Positions 1 through 8,586 of a stretch of 64,000 bases of DNA are shown here, piece after piece. The number at the start of each line of letters is the position of its first letter. Positions within the stretch are counted from its first letter, which is position 1. The stretch comes from CAVSRC01 sp963830205 (lineage in GTDB: Bacteria; Pseudomonadota; Alphaproteobacteria; Rhizobiales; Kaistiaceae). Both the position numbers and the translations under genes were made by a program. The notes beneath the pieces were generated by a model. It saw only the letters and a list, made by a program, of their open reading frames with translations, was not told where the DNA came from and ran no database searches. Where the stretch lies: the NCBI GenBank assembly GCA_963830205.1, contig CAWHLP010000043.1, positions 62,001 to 126,000 of the forward strand, read 5' to 3'.

Positions 1-1145
1 GCATCCGCGCCATCATCACCCGCCAGAACACCGGCGAACTGCCCACCAACGAGTTCGAGTACCGCGAGCGCCACCGCGACGGCCACTACATCTGGATCCT
101 CAGCCGCGGCAAGCCGGTCGCCTGGAACCCCGATGGCAGCCCCGCGCGCGTTCTGGGCACCGACACCGACATCACCACGATCAAGCAGGTCGAATCGCAG
201 CTCGCCTTGGAGAAGGAGCGGCTCAAGGTCACCATCGAATCGATCGCCGACGGGGTCATCTCCGCCGACTCCGCCGGCCTCGTCGTGTTCATGAACCGGG
301 TCGCCGAGGAGATGACCGGCTGGCCGTCGAGCGAAGCGGCCGGCCACAAGGTCGGCGAGATCTTCGCCGTCATGGACGAAGCGACCGGACGGCTCGCCGC
401 CAATCCGGTGAACGAATGTCTGTCGACCGGACGCCTGCACTATCTCGACGGCTCAACGGTGCTCCTCGGGCGCTTCGGCGGCCAGCGTGACGTGCGCGCC
501 TCTGCCGCCCCGGTGCGCACGCCGAACGGCGTGCCCATCGGCGCGGTGCTGGTCTTCCAGGACGTGACCGACAGCCGCGCGATGCAGCGCCAGCTCGCCC
601 ATACCGCCATGCACGACAGCCTGACCGGGCTGCCCAACCGGGCCACCTTCGAGCGCCTGCTGGAGGAGGCGGTCCGCCAGGCCGACCGCGAGGCCCGCGA
701 GCATGCGCTCTGCTTCATCGATCTTGACCACTTCAAGCGGATCAACGACAGCGCCGGGCACAGCGCCGGCGATGCGGTTCTGCGCGACATCGGCGCGGCC
801 ATCCGCGGCGCCTGCCGGACGAACGATTTCGCCGCCCGCATCGGCGGCGACGAGTTTGCCCTGCTGTTGCCGGACTGCTCGGTGACCAGCGCCACGCGCG
901 TGGCGCAGAAGGTCATCGAAGCGATCGCGCGCCTGCACTTCACCTGGCAGCACGCCGCTGCGGCCGGCGAACCGATCGGCGCCAGCATCGGCGTCACCGC
1001 CATCACCAGCCGTTCCGCCGACCCGGCCGAGCTCATGCGCCAGGCGGACGCCGCCTGCTACGTCGCCAAGGCGCGTGGTCGCAACTGTGTTGCAGTCTAT
1101 GACGGCAACCGGTCGGGGCTCGCCCAGCTCCAGGCGGCCGGTTAG
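1..1145 (+). CDS. PAS-PAS-GGDEF diguanylate cyclase, 3' part
   Basis: The gene enters from outside the window: the frame is open from base 3 and reads as the end of one PAS/PAC domain (…YIWILSRGKP…TDTDITTIKQ), a linker helix, a second PAS (from ERLKVTIESIADGVI) and a GGDEF domain. The active-site loop is RIGGDEFALL, and RTND lies exactly five residues before it, which is an intact RxxD inhibitory I-site. It should therefore make cyclic di-GMP from two GTP and be product-inhibited. No EAL domain follows; the protein ends about 95 residues after GGDEF. Its TAG stop (1143-1145) abuts the convergent frnE-like gene. The N-terminal input domain lies outside the window, so the signal is unknown. Confidence 0.93.
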   Translation, partial: IRAIITRQNTGELPTNEFEYRERHRDGHYIWILSRGKPVAWNPDGSPARVLGTDTDITTIKQVESQLALEKERLKVTIESIADGVISADSAGLVVFMNRVAEEMTGWPSSEAAGHKVGEIFAVMDEATGRLAANPVNECLSTGRLHYLDGSTVLLGRFGGQRDVRASAAPVRTPNGVPIGAVLVFQDVTDSRAMQRQLAHTAMHDSLTGLPNRATFERLLEEAVRQADREAREHALCFIDLDHFKRINDSAGHSAGDAVLRDIGAAIRGACRTNDFAARIGGDEFALLLPDCSVTSATRVAQKVIEAIARLHFTWQHAAAAGEPIGASIGVTAITSRSADPAELMRQADAACYVAKARGRNCVAVYDGNRSGLAQLQAAG

Positions 1146-1809
1146 CTCTTCGGCCGCAGCGGCCGCGCGCTCGGCGACGGCCTGCTCGATCGCCTGCACC
1201 AGCACCTCGGCAGGGTGCGCCCCGGTCACCGCCAGGCGCCGGTCGATGATGAAGCAGGGCACGCCCGAGACGCCGATGCGATAGGCATTCTCGATCTCCG
1301 CGACGACGCCCTCGCGGTCCTGGTCGCCGGCCAGCCGCCCGGCGATGGAGGCACCGTCGAGCCCGACATCGGCCGCCAATTCGGCCAGCACTGCGGTATC
1401 GCCGATATCGCGGCCCTCGCTGAAATAGGCGGCGAACAGGCGTTCGACCATGTCGTCCTGGACGCCCTTCGGCTGCCGCCCAGCGCACCAGCCGGTGGGC
1501 ATCCACCGTGCTCGGCGCGCGGCTGATGCGGTCGAAATGGTAGGCGACGCCTTCCACCCGCCCACGCTCCTCGAGCTGGCGGTGGCTCTCGTCGAGGGCT
1601 TCGAGGCTGCCGAACTTGGCGGTCAGGTAGTCGGTTCTGGCGATGCCTTCGGGCGGGATCGTCGGGTCGAGCCGGAACGGCCGCCAGCGGACGATGACCT
1701 TAAGCTCCGGCAGGAGGCCGATGGCCCGGGTCAGCCGGCGCTTGCCGAGATAGCACCACGGGCAGACGACGTCGGAGATGACGTCGATGGCAACGGGATC
1801 AGCAGACAT
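1146..1809 (-). CDS. DsbA-family oxidoreductase, FrnE-like (frameshifted)
   Basis: The N-terminus, MSADPVAIDVISDVVCPWCYLG, has the thioredoxin-fold CPWC active site typical of the FrnE/2-hydroxychromene-2-carboxylate isomerase-like branch of DsbA proteins; there is no signal peptide, so it is probably cytoplasmic. The frame breaks near 1461. Deleting one base joins …RLVRWAAAEGR to QDDMVERLFAAYFSEGRDIGD, then AYRIGVSGVPCFIIDRR, which carries the family's cis-Pro region (GVPCF). The 3' end is uncertain: the second frame stays open antisense into the cyclase gene, and a TAA at 1142-1144 would only be reached through another indel. I read this as sequencing error, but a decayed gene is possible. 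The substrate is unknown. Confidence 0.8.
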
Positions 1810-1866
1810 GCCGGCCAGCATAGGGGGCATGACGGCGATTGCAAAATGCGGCTGCCTCGGCGGCGT

Positions 1867-1956
1867 CCTCATCCTTCGAGGCTCGCGGACGCTCGCACCT
1901 CACTCCAGCCTCATCCTGAGGCGACAGCAAAGCCGCCCTCGAAGAACGAGGCTGGC
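1867..1956. repeat. Rhizobiales-type intergenic palindromic repeat
   Basis: This 90-bp stretch between two minus-strand genes holds CCTCATCCTTCGAGG (1867-1881), CCTCATCCTGAGG (1909-1921) and CCTCGAAGAACGAGG (1937-1951), which can fold on themselves or each other. The CCTCATCCT…GAGG / CTCGAAG…CGAGG theme matches a dispersed intergenic element I know from many Hyphomicrobiales genomes. It may act as a weak terminator or mRNA-stabilising structure after the YejA-like gene. Confidence 0.55.
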
Positions 1957-1975
1957 CCTTGGGCAGCGACCGCCC

Positions 1976-3823
1976 TCAGCTTCCCGGCTTCCGCCACCAG
2001 GCCGGCAGCACCGGCCCGGTGAGCGCCGTGGTCTCGGGGTGTTCGATCGTGTTCCAGCGGGCCACCCACTGATCGGGCAGGTAGAACAGGGGCACGACGT
2101 AGTAGCCGGAGATCAGCACCCGGTCGAGCGCCCTGACCGCGGCGACGAAATCCTCGTGCGTGCGGGCGGCGAGCATGGCGGCGATCATGGCATCGATCGC
2201 CGGCTGCTTGGCGCCGGCATAGTTGAACGAGCTCGGGCGGTCGGCGGCCTCCGAGCTCCAGCGGCCGAGCTGCTCGTTGCCGGGCGACAGCGATGCGCCC
2301 CACGAGCGCCGCACCATGTCGTAGTCGAACTGCTGCAGGCGCGGCTGGAACTGCGCGTCCTCGACGTTGCGCACGGAAACCTTGACGCCGATGCGTTCGA
2401 GCGTGCGCTGATAGGCCAGCGCCAGCTTCTCATCCTCGTTGTTGACCACCATGATCTCGAAGGCAAGTTGCTCGCCAGTGGCGGTGTTGACGAGTTGGTT
2501 GCCATTGAGCGCGTAGCCGGCCGCCTGCAGCTGACTGAGCGCCGCGCGCATCGCCGCGCGCCCGCCATCGGCGCCGCTGGCCGAGACCGGCTGGTAGGTG
2601 CCGTTCATCACGTCGTCGTCGACCGCACCGGGGAAGGGCGCCAGCAGCGCCTTCTCCTTGTCGCTTGCCGGCTTGCCGACGGCGGAAAGCTCCGAATCGT
2701 TGAAATAGCCGGCAGCGCGCACGAAGGCGCCGTAATAGAGGTTCTTGTTGACCCAGTCGAAATCGAACAGCGTCGCCAGCGCCTGGCGCACGCGCTTGTC
2801 GGCGAACACCGGGCGGCGCGTGTTGAAGACGAAGCCGGTCATGCCCTTGGGCGTGCCGGTCTTGAACGTCTCCTTGATGACTTTGCCGTCTTTCGCCGCC
2901 GGGAAGTCGTAGGCGGTGTTCCATTGCCCCGGATCGCCCTCCGGGTTGACGTCGTAGAGGCCCTTCTTGAAGGCCTCGAACATGGTGTTGGCGTCGCGGT
3001 AATACTCGATCCTGACTTCATCGTAGTTGAACAGGCCGCGATGGATGGGCAGGTCCTTGCCCCAGTAGTCGGGGTTGCGCTTGTAGACGATGTAGTTGGG
3101 CGGGCTCACCTCGCTGATCACGTAGGGGCCGGAGCCGATCGGCGGCTTCAGCGTCGACTTGTCGAAGGTGTCGGGATCGATGGCGTGCTTGGGCAGGATC
3201 GGCATCAGGCCGATGATCAGCGGCAGCTCGCGGTCGTCGGCGCCCTTGAGGTCGAAGCGCACGCCGCGCTCGCCGACCCGCTCGATGCCGGAGATCTTGG
3301 AATAGTAGGCCTTGTAGTTCGGCCGTCCCTTGTCGCGCAGGATCTCCATCGAGAAGATGACGTCGTCGACGGTCACTGGCACGCCGTCGGAGAACTTGGC
3401 GTTGGGGTTGAGGGTGAACTCCACCCACGAGCGGTCGGGCGGCGTTTCCACCGTCTCGGCGATGTTGCCGTAGAGGGTGAAGGGCTCGTCGGCGCTGCGG
3501 TCGAGCAGCGATTCATAGACGAACTTGCCGAACACCGGATCGGACAGGCCGCGGGCCGAGGTGAAGCCGCCCTGGACGATGAACGGGTTGAGGCTGTCGA
3601 AGGTGCCGACGACGCCATAGGTGATCTTGCCGCCCTTGGGCGCGTCGGGGTTGGCATAGGGCAGATGGTCGAAGTTCGCCGGTAGCGCTGGGTCGCCGAT
3701 CATGGCGATGCCGTGCATGGGCTCGGCGGCGGCCAGTTGCGGCACCAGGCCGAGGCCCAGCGTCAAGGCGATCGCGGTGGCGATCGGGCGGCGGAGGATG
3801 AGGGAGAGAATGGTTGCAGTCAT
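1976..3823 (-). CDS. ABC transporter family 5 solute-binding protein, YejA-like
   Basis: A 615-residue periplasmic binding protein with a Sec signal peptide (hydrophobic core IATAIALTLGLGLVPQLAAA, then EPMHG). It is the long type (SBP_bac_5) related to YejA, the oligopeptide/microcin C binding protein. Hallmarks are PYANPDAPKGGKITYG near the N-terminus, the SLNPFIVQG segment, SGPYVISEV, and a tryptophan/tyrosine-rich YKRNPDYWGKDLP. YejA proteins deliver peptides to YejBEF, but neither flank holds permease or ATPase genes, so this is an orphan binder as far as the window shows. It is divergent from the IalB-like gene across a 287-bp gap that should hold both promoters. Confidence 0.9.
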   Translation of the reverse strand: MTATILSLILRRPIATAIALTLGLGLVPQLAAAEPMHGIAMIGDPALPANFDHLPYANPDAPKGGKITYGVVGTFDSLNPFIVQGGFTSARGLSDPVFGKFVYESLLDRSADEPFTLYGNIAETVETPPDRSWVEFTLNPNAKFSDGVPVTVDDVIFSMEILRDKGRPNYKAYYSKISGIERVGERGVRFDLKGADDRELPLIIGLMPILPKHAIDPDTFDKSTLKPPIGSGPYVISEVSPPNYIVYKRNPDYWGKDLPIHRGLFNYDEVRIEYYRDANTMFEAFKKGLYDVNPEGDPGQWNTAYDFPAAKDGKVIKETFKTGTPKGMTGFVFNTRRPVFADKRVRQALATLFDFDWVNKNLYYGAFVRAAGYFNDSELSAVGKPASDKEKALLAPFPGAVDDDVMNGTYQPVSASGADGGRAAMRAALSQLQAAGYALNGNQLVNTATGEQLAFEIMVVNNEDEKLALAYQRTLERIGVKVSVRNVEDAQFQPRLQQFDYDMVRRSWGASLSPGNEQLGRWSSEAADRPSSFNYAGAKQPAIDAMIAAMLAARTHEDFVAAVRALDRVLISGYYVVPLFYLPDQWVARWNTIEHPETTALTGPVLPAWWRKPGS

Positions 3824-4110
3824 CGGCTATTGCCCTGAGTTGATGCTCGGCAAAGGCGGCATGGGATTCGCTGCTGGCCGATGAACAGTAACATATTCAC
3901 CGCGCCGGCAGACCGCCGCCGGCACCGGTCTCAGGGACGGGTGACGATAGGTCGGCATTCGGCTGGAAATCCGGACGCGGGCAAGCTAATGATGCGAGCC
4001 GTCGGGACACCGTCTTGCCTCATTTGACGGTCATCCAGCCGAAGGCTTGGCGCGTGCCATCGAGCGCACTCGCGCCGGGGACACGAACTTACAAAACGGG
4101 GAAACCCCTG

Positions 4111-4764
4111 ATGCCCAATCGGACGATCGAATTGTTCAAACAGGCGCGACCCGCATTGGCCGCCGCGGCCTTGCTGATGGCAGCGCCGGTCGCGGCGATG
4201 GCGCAGGATGCGCCGGCGGCGGCCGACATTTCCCAGTGGATCAAGGTCTGCAATCCGAAGCAGGCGACGATGTGCGCGGTGACCAAGGACTACTTCGTCG
4301 AGTCCGGTCCGAACGCGATTGCCACCTTCACCATTTCGACCACCGCCGATCCCAAGAAATTCGGCGTCGGCCTCTCGGTGCCACCCGGCTTCATTTTCCC
4401 GCCGGGCATTCCGGTCTTCGTCGACGGCAACAAGAAGGTCACCGCCCAATACGCGGTCTGCTGGCCGGACGGTCCCAAGAGCTCGCGGGTGATGTGCATC
4501 GCTCAGGCCAGCGTCGCCGACGATTTCGTCACGGCCCTGAAGAAGGGCGGGACGGTCGAACTTCAGTTGACCAGCGGCGACGGCAAGATGGTGCCGATCG
4601 ATTTCTCACTCGCCGGCTTCTCCAAGGTCTTTGACGGAGCCGACATGGGACAGGATGCCCTGGTCAAGCAGCGCGACCAGATCGCCAAGCTCTTCGAGCA
4701 GAAGGCCCAGCAGCGCGGCCAGCAGTTGATCGACGCCCAGCGCAAGCCCGCCGGCGGCGGCTAG
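4111..4764 (+). CDS. Invasion-associated locus B (IalB) family secreted protein
   Basis: 217 residues, starting at ATG 4111 with GGGGA about ten bases upstream; an in-frame start at 4015 exists but would bury the signal peptide. The signal peptide is …ALAAAALLMAAPVAAMAQ. The mature part has the IalB pattern: ISQWIKVCNPKQATMCAVTKDYF, a FGVGLSVPPGFIFPPGIPVFVD strand pair, then CWPDGPKSSRVMCIAQ with paired cysteines. The C-terminal 40 residues are charged and probably helical (QRDQIAKLFEQKAQQRGQQL). IalB proteins are periplasmic or outer-membrane-associated and promote erythrocyte invasion in Bartonella; in environmental relatives the role is unknown. It is transcribed alone. Confidence 0.88.
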   Translation: MPNRTIELFKQARPALAAAALLMAAPVAAMAQDAPAAADISQWIKVCNPKQATMCAVTKDYFVESGPNAIATFTISTTADPKKFGVGLSVPPGFIFPPGIPVFVDGNKKVTAQYAVCWPDGPKSSRVMCIAQASVADDFVTALKKGGTVELQLTSGDGKMVPIDFSLAGFSKVFDGADMGQDALVKQRDQIAKLFEQKAQQRGQQLIDAQRKPAGGG

Positions 4765-4778
4765 CAGAACGCGGAGGG

Positions 4779-4822
4779 TAGCGAACGGGAGCAGCGCATA
4801 GAGCCGCTCTCGCTATTCGCTA
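4779..4822. terminator. Long imperfect hairpin between convergent genes
   Basis: TAGCGAA (4779-4785) pairs with TTCGCTA (4816-4822), and the interior continues the stem imperfectly (GAG with CTC, AGCG with CGCT). It sits 14 bp after the IalB-like stop and 16 bp before the end of hspQ on the other strand, the place for a bidirectional terminator. There is no clear U-tract, so termination is inferred. The TCGCTA-type repetition resembles short repeats common in Hyphomicrobiales intergenic DNA. Confidence 0.45.
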
Positions 4823-4838
4823 TCTCACTACTCGCTCT

Positions 4839-5171
4839 TCAGTGCAGTCCGCGCTCGCGCGCGACGTAGACGCCGCCGTGGCTCTCGCTGAAGAACTCGG
4901 TGATCTGCGGATGGCGCAGCGGCTCGCCTGAATCGTCGGGCAAGAGGTTCTGTTCCGAGACATAGGCGATGTATTCGCTCTCCGAGTTCTCGGCGAACAG
5001 GTGGTAGTAGGGCTGGTCCTTGGAGGGCCGCACGTCCTCGGGAATCGCCAGCCACCATTCCTCGGTATTGTCGAAGACCGGGTCGATGTCGAAGACGACG
5101 CCGCGGAAGGGGAAGATGCGGTGCCGCACAACCTGGCCGATGGCGAACTTGGCAGAGCGCATCCTGTCCAT
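4839..5171 (-). CDS. hspQ: Heat shock protein HspQ (YccV/hemimethylated-DNA-binding fold)
   Basis: About 110 residues from ATG 5171 (MDRMRSAKFAIGQVVRHR); an upstream in-frame start at 5213 is less likely because family members begin close to the AKF-IGQ motif. The core motifs are all present: FAIGQVVRHRIFPFRGVVFDIDP, NTEEWW, KDQPYYHLFAE and YVSEQNLLPDDSGEP. In enterobacteria HspQ is a small heat-induced protein first noted for binding hemimethylated DNA and lowering DnaA activity, and later as a Lon-specificity enhancer. No heat-shock promoter can be pointed to here. It stands alone, convergent with the IalB-like gene. Confidence 0.93.
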   Translation of the reverse strand: MDRMRSAKFAIGQVVRHRIFPFRGVVFDIDPVFDNTEEWWLAIPEDVRPSKDQPYYHLFAENSESEYIAYVSEQNLLPDDSGEPLRHPQITEFFSESHGGVYVARERGLH

Positions 5172-5371
5172 GATCCTATGCTCCGGGCGACTGATCCTCC
5201 CGCCGCAAGACACACCGCGCGGGCCATCTTGTCAAATCGCGCCGCCCGGTCGCTTCTGCCACAATTGACCGCTTTTGCCGAAACCGATAGGCAGCCGCTG
5301 GAGGGGCCTGCGGGGCGAATCCGCACCCGTCAGGCCGCCGCCAAAGGGGGCATGGCTTCGCCGCTGCGATC

Positions 5372-6334
5372 ATGAGCGAGATTCTCCAGCTCATTCTCCC
5401 CTTCTTCGGCGTGTTGTTCCTCGGCTATGGCGCCGGTCGGCTGCGCCAGGTGACCGAGAATCATCTTGCCGGGCTGAGCTTCTTCGTCACCTACCTGGCC
5501 ATGCCGGCGCTGTTCTTCCGCCTGGTCGCCGAGACGTCGCTCACCCACTGGGCCGGCTGGTCGTTCGTGCTGACCACGACGTTCTCGACCTATTGCGCCT
5601 TCGCGCTCGCCTTTTCGGTGGGCGCGCTGACCAATGGCGGCCAGATCACCCAGGCCACCATCCAGGGACTGGTCGGCTCCTACGCCAATATCGGCATGCT
5701 GGCGCCGGCCCTGGTGCTGACCGCGCTGGGCGCGCCGCGGCGCTCCCCATGGCGCTGGTCTTCAGCTTCGACAATGCGCTCATGGTCGCCAGCGTGCCGC
5801 TGATGATGACGCTCGGCGGCACCATGCGCGTCGATCCGGCGGAGATGACGCAGACCATCGTCCGCCAGGCGCTGCTCAACCCGCTGGTGCTGGCCACCAT
5901 CCTCGGCCTGATCTTCGCCTATTTCGGCCTCCACCTGCCGCCCGCCGCCGACGCGCTGCTGGCCATGCTCGGCAATGCCGCGGCGCCGGCGGCGCTGTTC
6001 GCGGTGGGCGTGAGCCTCACCGAGCCATACGCTCGACAAGGTGCCGCCCGAGCTGCCGGTGCTGGTCGGCATCAAGCTCATCGCCCACCCGCTGATCGTC
6101 TACCTGCTGCTGAGCTGGGTCGGGGATTTCGACCCGGTCTGGGTCTATGCCGCGGTGCTGATGGCGGCGCTGCCGCCGGCAACCGGCGTCATCGCCTACG
6201 CCCGCGAATACAAGTCCTACACCGAATGGGCCTCGGTGGGCGTGCTGCTCGGCACCATCATCTCCATCGCCACGGTGACGGTGGTGGTGATCCTTTTGGT
6301 CAGGGAAATCCTGCCGGCCGATCCCTTCCACTGA
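5372..6334 (+). CDS. AEC (auxin efflux carrier) family transporter, two frameshifts
   Basis: About 320 residues once two one-base errors are corrected: a missing base near 5740 (in GCGCCGCGGCG, between VLTALGA and LPMALVFSFDNALMVAS) and an extra base near 6030 (between GVSLTEPY and LDKVPPELPVLVGIKL). The second restores the original frame, giving a length divisible by three. The two five-helix halves of AEC carriers are recognisable, with the conserved GSYANIGMLAPALVL and the late PPATGVIAYAREY motif. Relatives export malonate, malate, auxin or other organic anions; the substrate cannot be inferred. The 3' end overlaps the convergent UbiH-like gene by 35 bp. Confidence 0.85.
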
Positions 6335-7499
6335 GCGCCACCCCTTCGCGCATGGCGAGCCGCCTCAGCGGCGGCAGGCGGTCGAGCAGGAAGAGGCCGG
6401 CGCCGCGCAGCGCCTGAACGGGCAGGAAGCCGGAGAGCAGGGTGCGGTTGAGCGCATCGACCGCCGCGGTGCGGCCGAAGACGTCGCCGCGCCGGGCGCG
6501 ATCATAGGCGGCGAGCACCTCGTCCGCCCCCGGATCGTCGGGGAGGGCGGCAAGGATGCCGGCAAGCGCGCTCACGTCGCGATAGCCGAGATTGAGCCCC
6601 TGGGCGCCGATCGGCGGGAAGAGATGGGCGGCCTCGCCAGCCAGCGCCACGCGGTTCGCCGCGAAACGTCGCGCGTTCATGCCGGAGAGGGGGAACATCT
6701 GGCGCTTGCCGTCGATCGAGACGGCGCCCAGCACCGACTGCGAGCGCGCCTCGATCTCGGCGGCAAGCGCGTCCTCGCCGAGCCCCAGCCGCCGCTCGGT
6801 TTCAGCCGGGCGATCGACCCAGACCAGGCTCGACCGGTTTTTCCCGGGGAGGGGGACCAGGGTGAACGGCCCCGCCTCGGTATGGAACTCGGTCGAGGTG
6901 TCGTCGTGCGCGACGGTATGGCGGAGGTTGCACACCAGCGCCGCCTGATCGTAGCGCCAGCTCTGGGTACCGATGCCGACGCCGTCGCGCACCTTGGAGC
7001 GGCGGCCGTCTGCGGCAACCACCAGCCGCGCGGCAAGCGTTTCGCCGTTGGAGAGCATCAGCGCGACGGAACCCTCGCGCGGCGTCACCTTCTCGACCAT
7101 GGCCTCATGCCGCTCGATCGGGCGGCTGGCCGCGGCCGCTTCCAGGGCGGAAACCAGGATGGCGTTGGGGATGTTGTAGCCGAAGGCGTCGAGGCCGATC
7201 TCGCCGGCATGGAAGGCGACTTCCGGCGCCCGGATCAGGCGCCGGGTGCCGTCGGCGATGCGCATGGTCTTGAGCGGCGCAGCTTCCCCGGCGATGCCGT
7301 TCCAGATGCCGATCTTCTCGAGCAGGGCCACGGAGCCGGCAAGCAACGCCGAGGTGCGCTCGTCAACCGGCGGCCGGGCAGGGGCAACCAGCGCCACCCG
7401 GTAGCCGGCGTCGCTCAGAGAGAGCGCTGCGGCGAGGCCGACCGGCCCCGCCCCGACGACGGCAATGGTGATGGCGCGCTCCGCGTCCGCTGGGCTCAT
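6300..7499 (-). CDS. UbiH/UbiF-family FAD-dependent hydroxylase
   Basis: 399 residues, class A flavoprotein monooxygenase. Seen: the dinucleotide-binding GAGPVGLAAALSLSDAGY at residues 16-33, the DERTSALLAGSVALLEKIG segment typical of ubiquinone hydroxylases, the DG motif in VVAADGRRSKVR, and the FAD-ribityl motif GEAAHLFPPIGAQGLNLG, with GE where most members have GD. It probably hydroxylates the ubiquinone ring precursor, or a related aromatic compound. Its ATG overlaps the stop of the upstream YeeE-type gene (ATGA at 7496-7499), so it is the third gene of a translationally coupled operon with two sulfur-type permeases, an odd partner for quinone synthesis. Confidence 0.87.
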   Translation of the reverse strand: MSPADAERAITIAVVGAGPVGLAAALSLSDAGYRVALVAPARPPVDERTSALLAGSVALLEKIGIWNGIAGEAAPLKTMRIADGTRRLIRAPEVAFHAGEIGLDAFGYNIPNAILVSALEAAAASRPIERHEAMVEKVTPREGSVALMLSNGETLAARLVVAADGRRSKVRDGVGIGTQSWRYDQAALVCNLRHTVAHDDTSTEFHTEAGPFTLVPLPGKNRSSLVWVDRPAETERRLGLGEDALAAEIEARSQSVLGAVSIDGKRQMFPLSGMNARRFAANRVALAGEAAHLFPPIGAQGLNLGYRDVSALAGILAALPDDPGADEVLAAYDRARRGDVFGRTAAVDALNRTLLSGFLPVQALRGAGLFLLDRLPPLRRLAMREGVALSGRDRPAGFP

Positions 7500-7978
7500 G
7501 CCCTCGGTGTATCAGCCGAGGGTATGGCCGGTCGAGACGCCGATGCGTTCTTGAGTGCCCCGGCCAGCCACGAACCGGCCAGCATGGCGCCGACGAAGAG
7601 GACGGCGCTCACCGGCGTCAAGGCGAGATCGGCAATGGCCGGACCGGGGCAGAGCCCCGCGGCGCCCCAGCCGATGCCGAACAGCACCGAGCCGGCGACG
7701 AGCGGCAGGTCGATCCTGGTCTTGTCCGGAAAGGCGAAGGCGGCCGCCGCCAGCGGCTTGCGGATAAGGCGGTGTAGCCGGAAGCCCAGGAAGAAGACGA
7801 GCGCGCCGCCGCCCATGACGAAGCCCAGGCTGGGGTCCCAGCCGCCCGCCGGCAGCGCCGCAATGTCGAGGAAATCCTTGACCTTCTCGGGGTCGATCAT
7901 GCGTGCCAGGGCCAGGCCCGTGCCGAAGATGACGCCGCTCGCGAGAGCGGCAGCCAGAGCGAGTGGTGTGCGGTTCAT
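7496..7978 (-). CDS. YeeE/YedE half-size permease, second subunit (DUF6691-like)
   Basis: 160 residues with about four hydrophobic helices. The signature is GIGWGAAGLCPGPAIADLA, the Cys-containing loop of the C-terminal half of YeeE/YedE (TsuA) thiosulfate permeases; the start MNRTPLALAAALASGVIFGTGLALARMIDPEKVKDFLD is typical of these split proteins. Together with the next gene upstream it should form a two-subunit channel for thiosulfate or another reduced sulfur species. ATGA overlaps link it to both neighbours (7975-7978 and 7496-7499). Similar pairs occur with sulfide-sensing BigR regulators, but no regulator, rhodanese or sulfurtransferase is adjacent here. Confidence 0.88.
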   Translation of the reverse strand: MNRTPLALAAALASGVIFGTGLALARMIDPEKVKDFLDIAALPAGGWDPSLGFVMGGGALVFFLGFRLHRLIRKPLAAAAFAFPDKTRIDLPLVAGSVLFGIGWGAAGLCPGPAIADLALTPVSAVLFVGAMLAGSWLAGALKNASASRPAIPSADTPRA

Positions 7979-8415
7979 CCGACCACGTGCCTCACGATGA
8001 AGACGGTGACGATGGCACTTGCCATGAAGGTGCCGACGGCGACGAAGGACCTGAGCGACAGGCGCGACAGGCCGCAGATGCCGTGGCCCGAGGTGCAGCC
8101 GTTCGCCAGCCGCGTGCCGATGCCGACCAGCAGTCCGGCGCTGATGAGCCCGAGCGGGCCGAGGCCGATCGCGGGAAGCGTCGCCGGGATCTCGTTGAAC
8201 AGGCGCGGGCCGAAGGCGAAGCCGAGCCACGCGCCGAGCGGCAGCCCGACGAGGAAAAGGAGCCGCCACAGGCTGTCGCCGCGGCTCGCGGTCAGCGTGT
8301 TGCCGGCAATGGTGGAAATACCCGCCAGGCGGCCGTTGACGACCCACAGGATCGTCGTGGCCAGCCCGATGAGCACGCCGCCGAGCGTGGCGGTAAGCGG
8401 GGCGAAATGGTCCAT
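7975..8415 (-). CDS. YeeE/YedE half-size permease, first subunit
   Basis: 146 residues with four to five membrane segments. GLLVGIGTRLANGCTSGHGICGLSRLSLRS carries the invariant GCTSGHGICG cysteine loop of YeeE/YedE thiosulfate transporters; full-length TsuA has two such loops, here shared between this protein and the next. First gene of the three-gene minus-strand operon; the 171-bp gap to the divergent pcs gene must hold its promoter, though I see no convincing regulator box. The substrate (thiosulfate or another sulfur compound) is inferred from family only. Confidence 0.9.
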   Translation of the reverse strand: MDHFAPLTATLGGVLIGLATTILWVVNGRLAGISTIAGNTLTASRGDSLWRLLFLVGLPLGAWLGFAFGPRLFNEIPATLPAIGLGPLGLISAGLLVGIGTRLANGCTSGHGICGLSRLSLRSFVAVGTFMASAIVTVFIVRHVVG

Positions 8416-8586
8416 CGCACTGAAACCTCGGTGAATTTCGCGTCAAAATAGGCGCCGCCCGGGGTCTCCCCAAGAAATGCAAACCCAAATATCGCCCGCC
8501 GCGCAGCAAGCCTTGCCACGCGACCGGGGATCGGCCATGCATGGCGTCCATCCGGCCTGGCCGGATGTCGTAGGGTGTGGCGGCGA

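Noticed and set aside
1778..3685. 635-residue plus-strand open frame
   Set aside because: Antisense shadow of the YejA-like gene, which has a signal peptide and family motifs; the plus frame is repetitive Arg/Val/Glu sequence without motifs.
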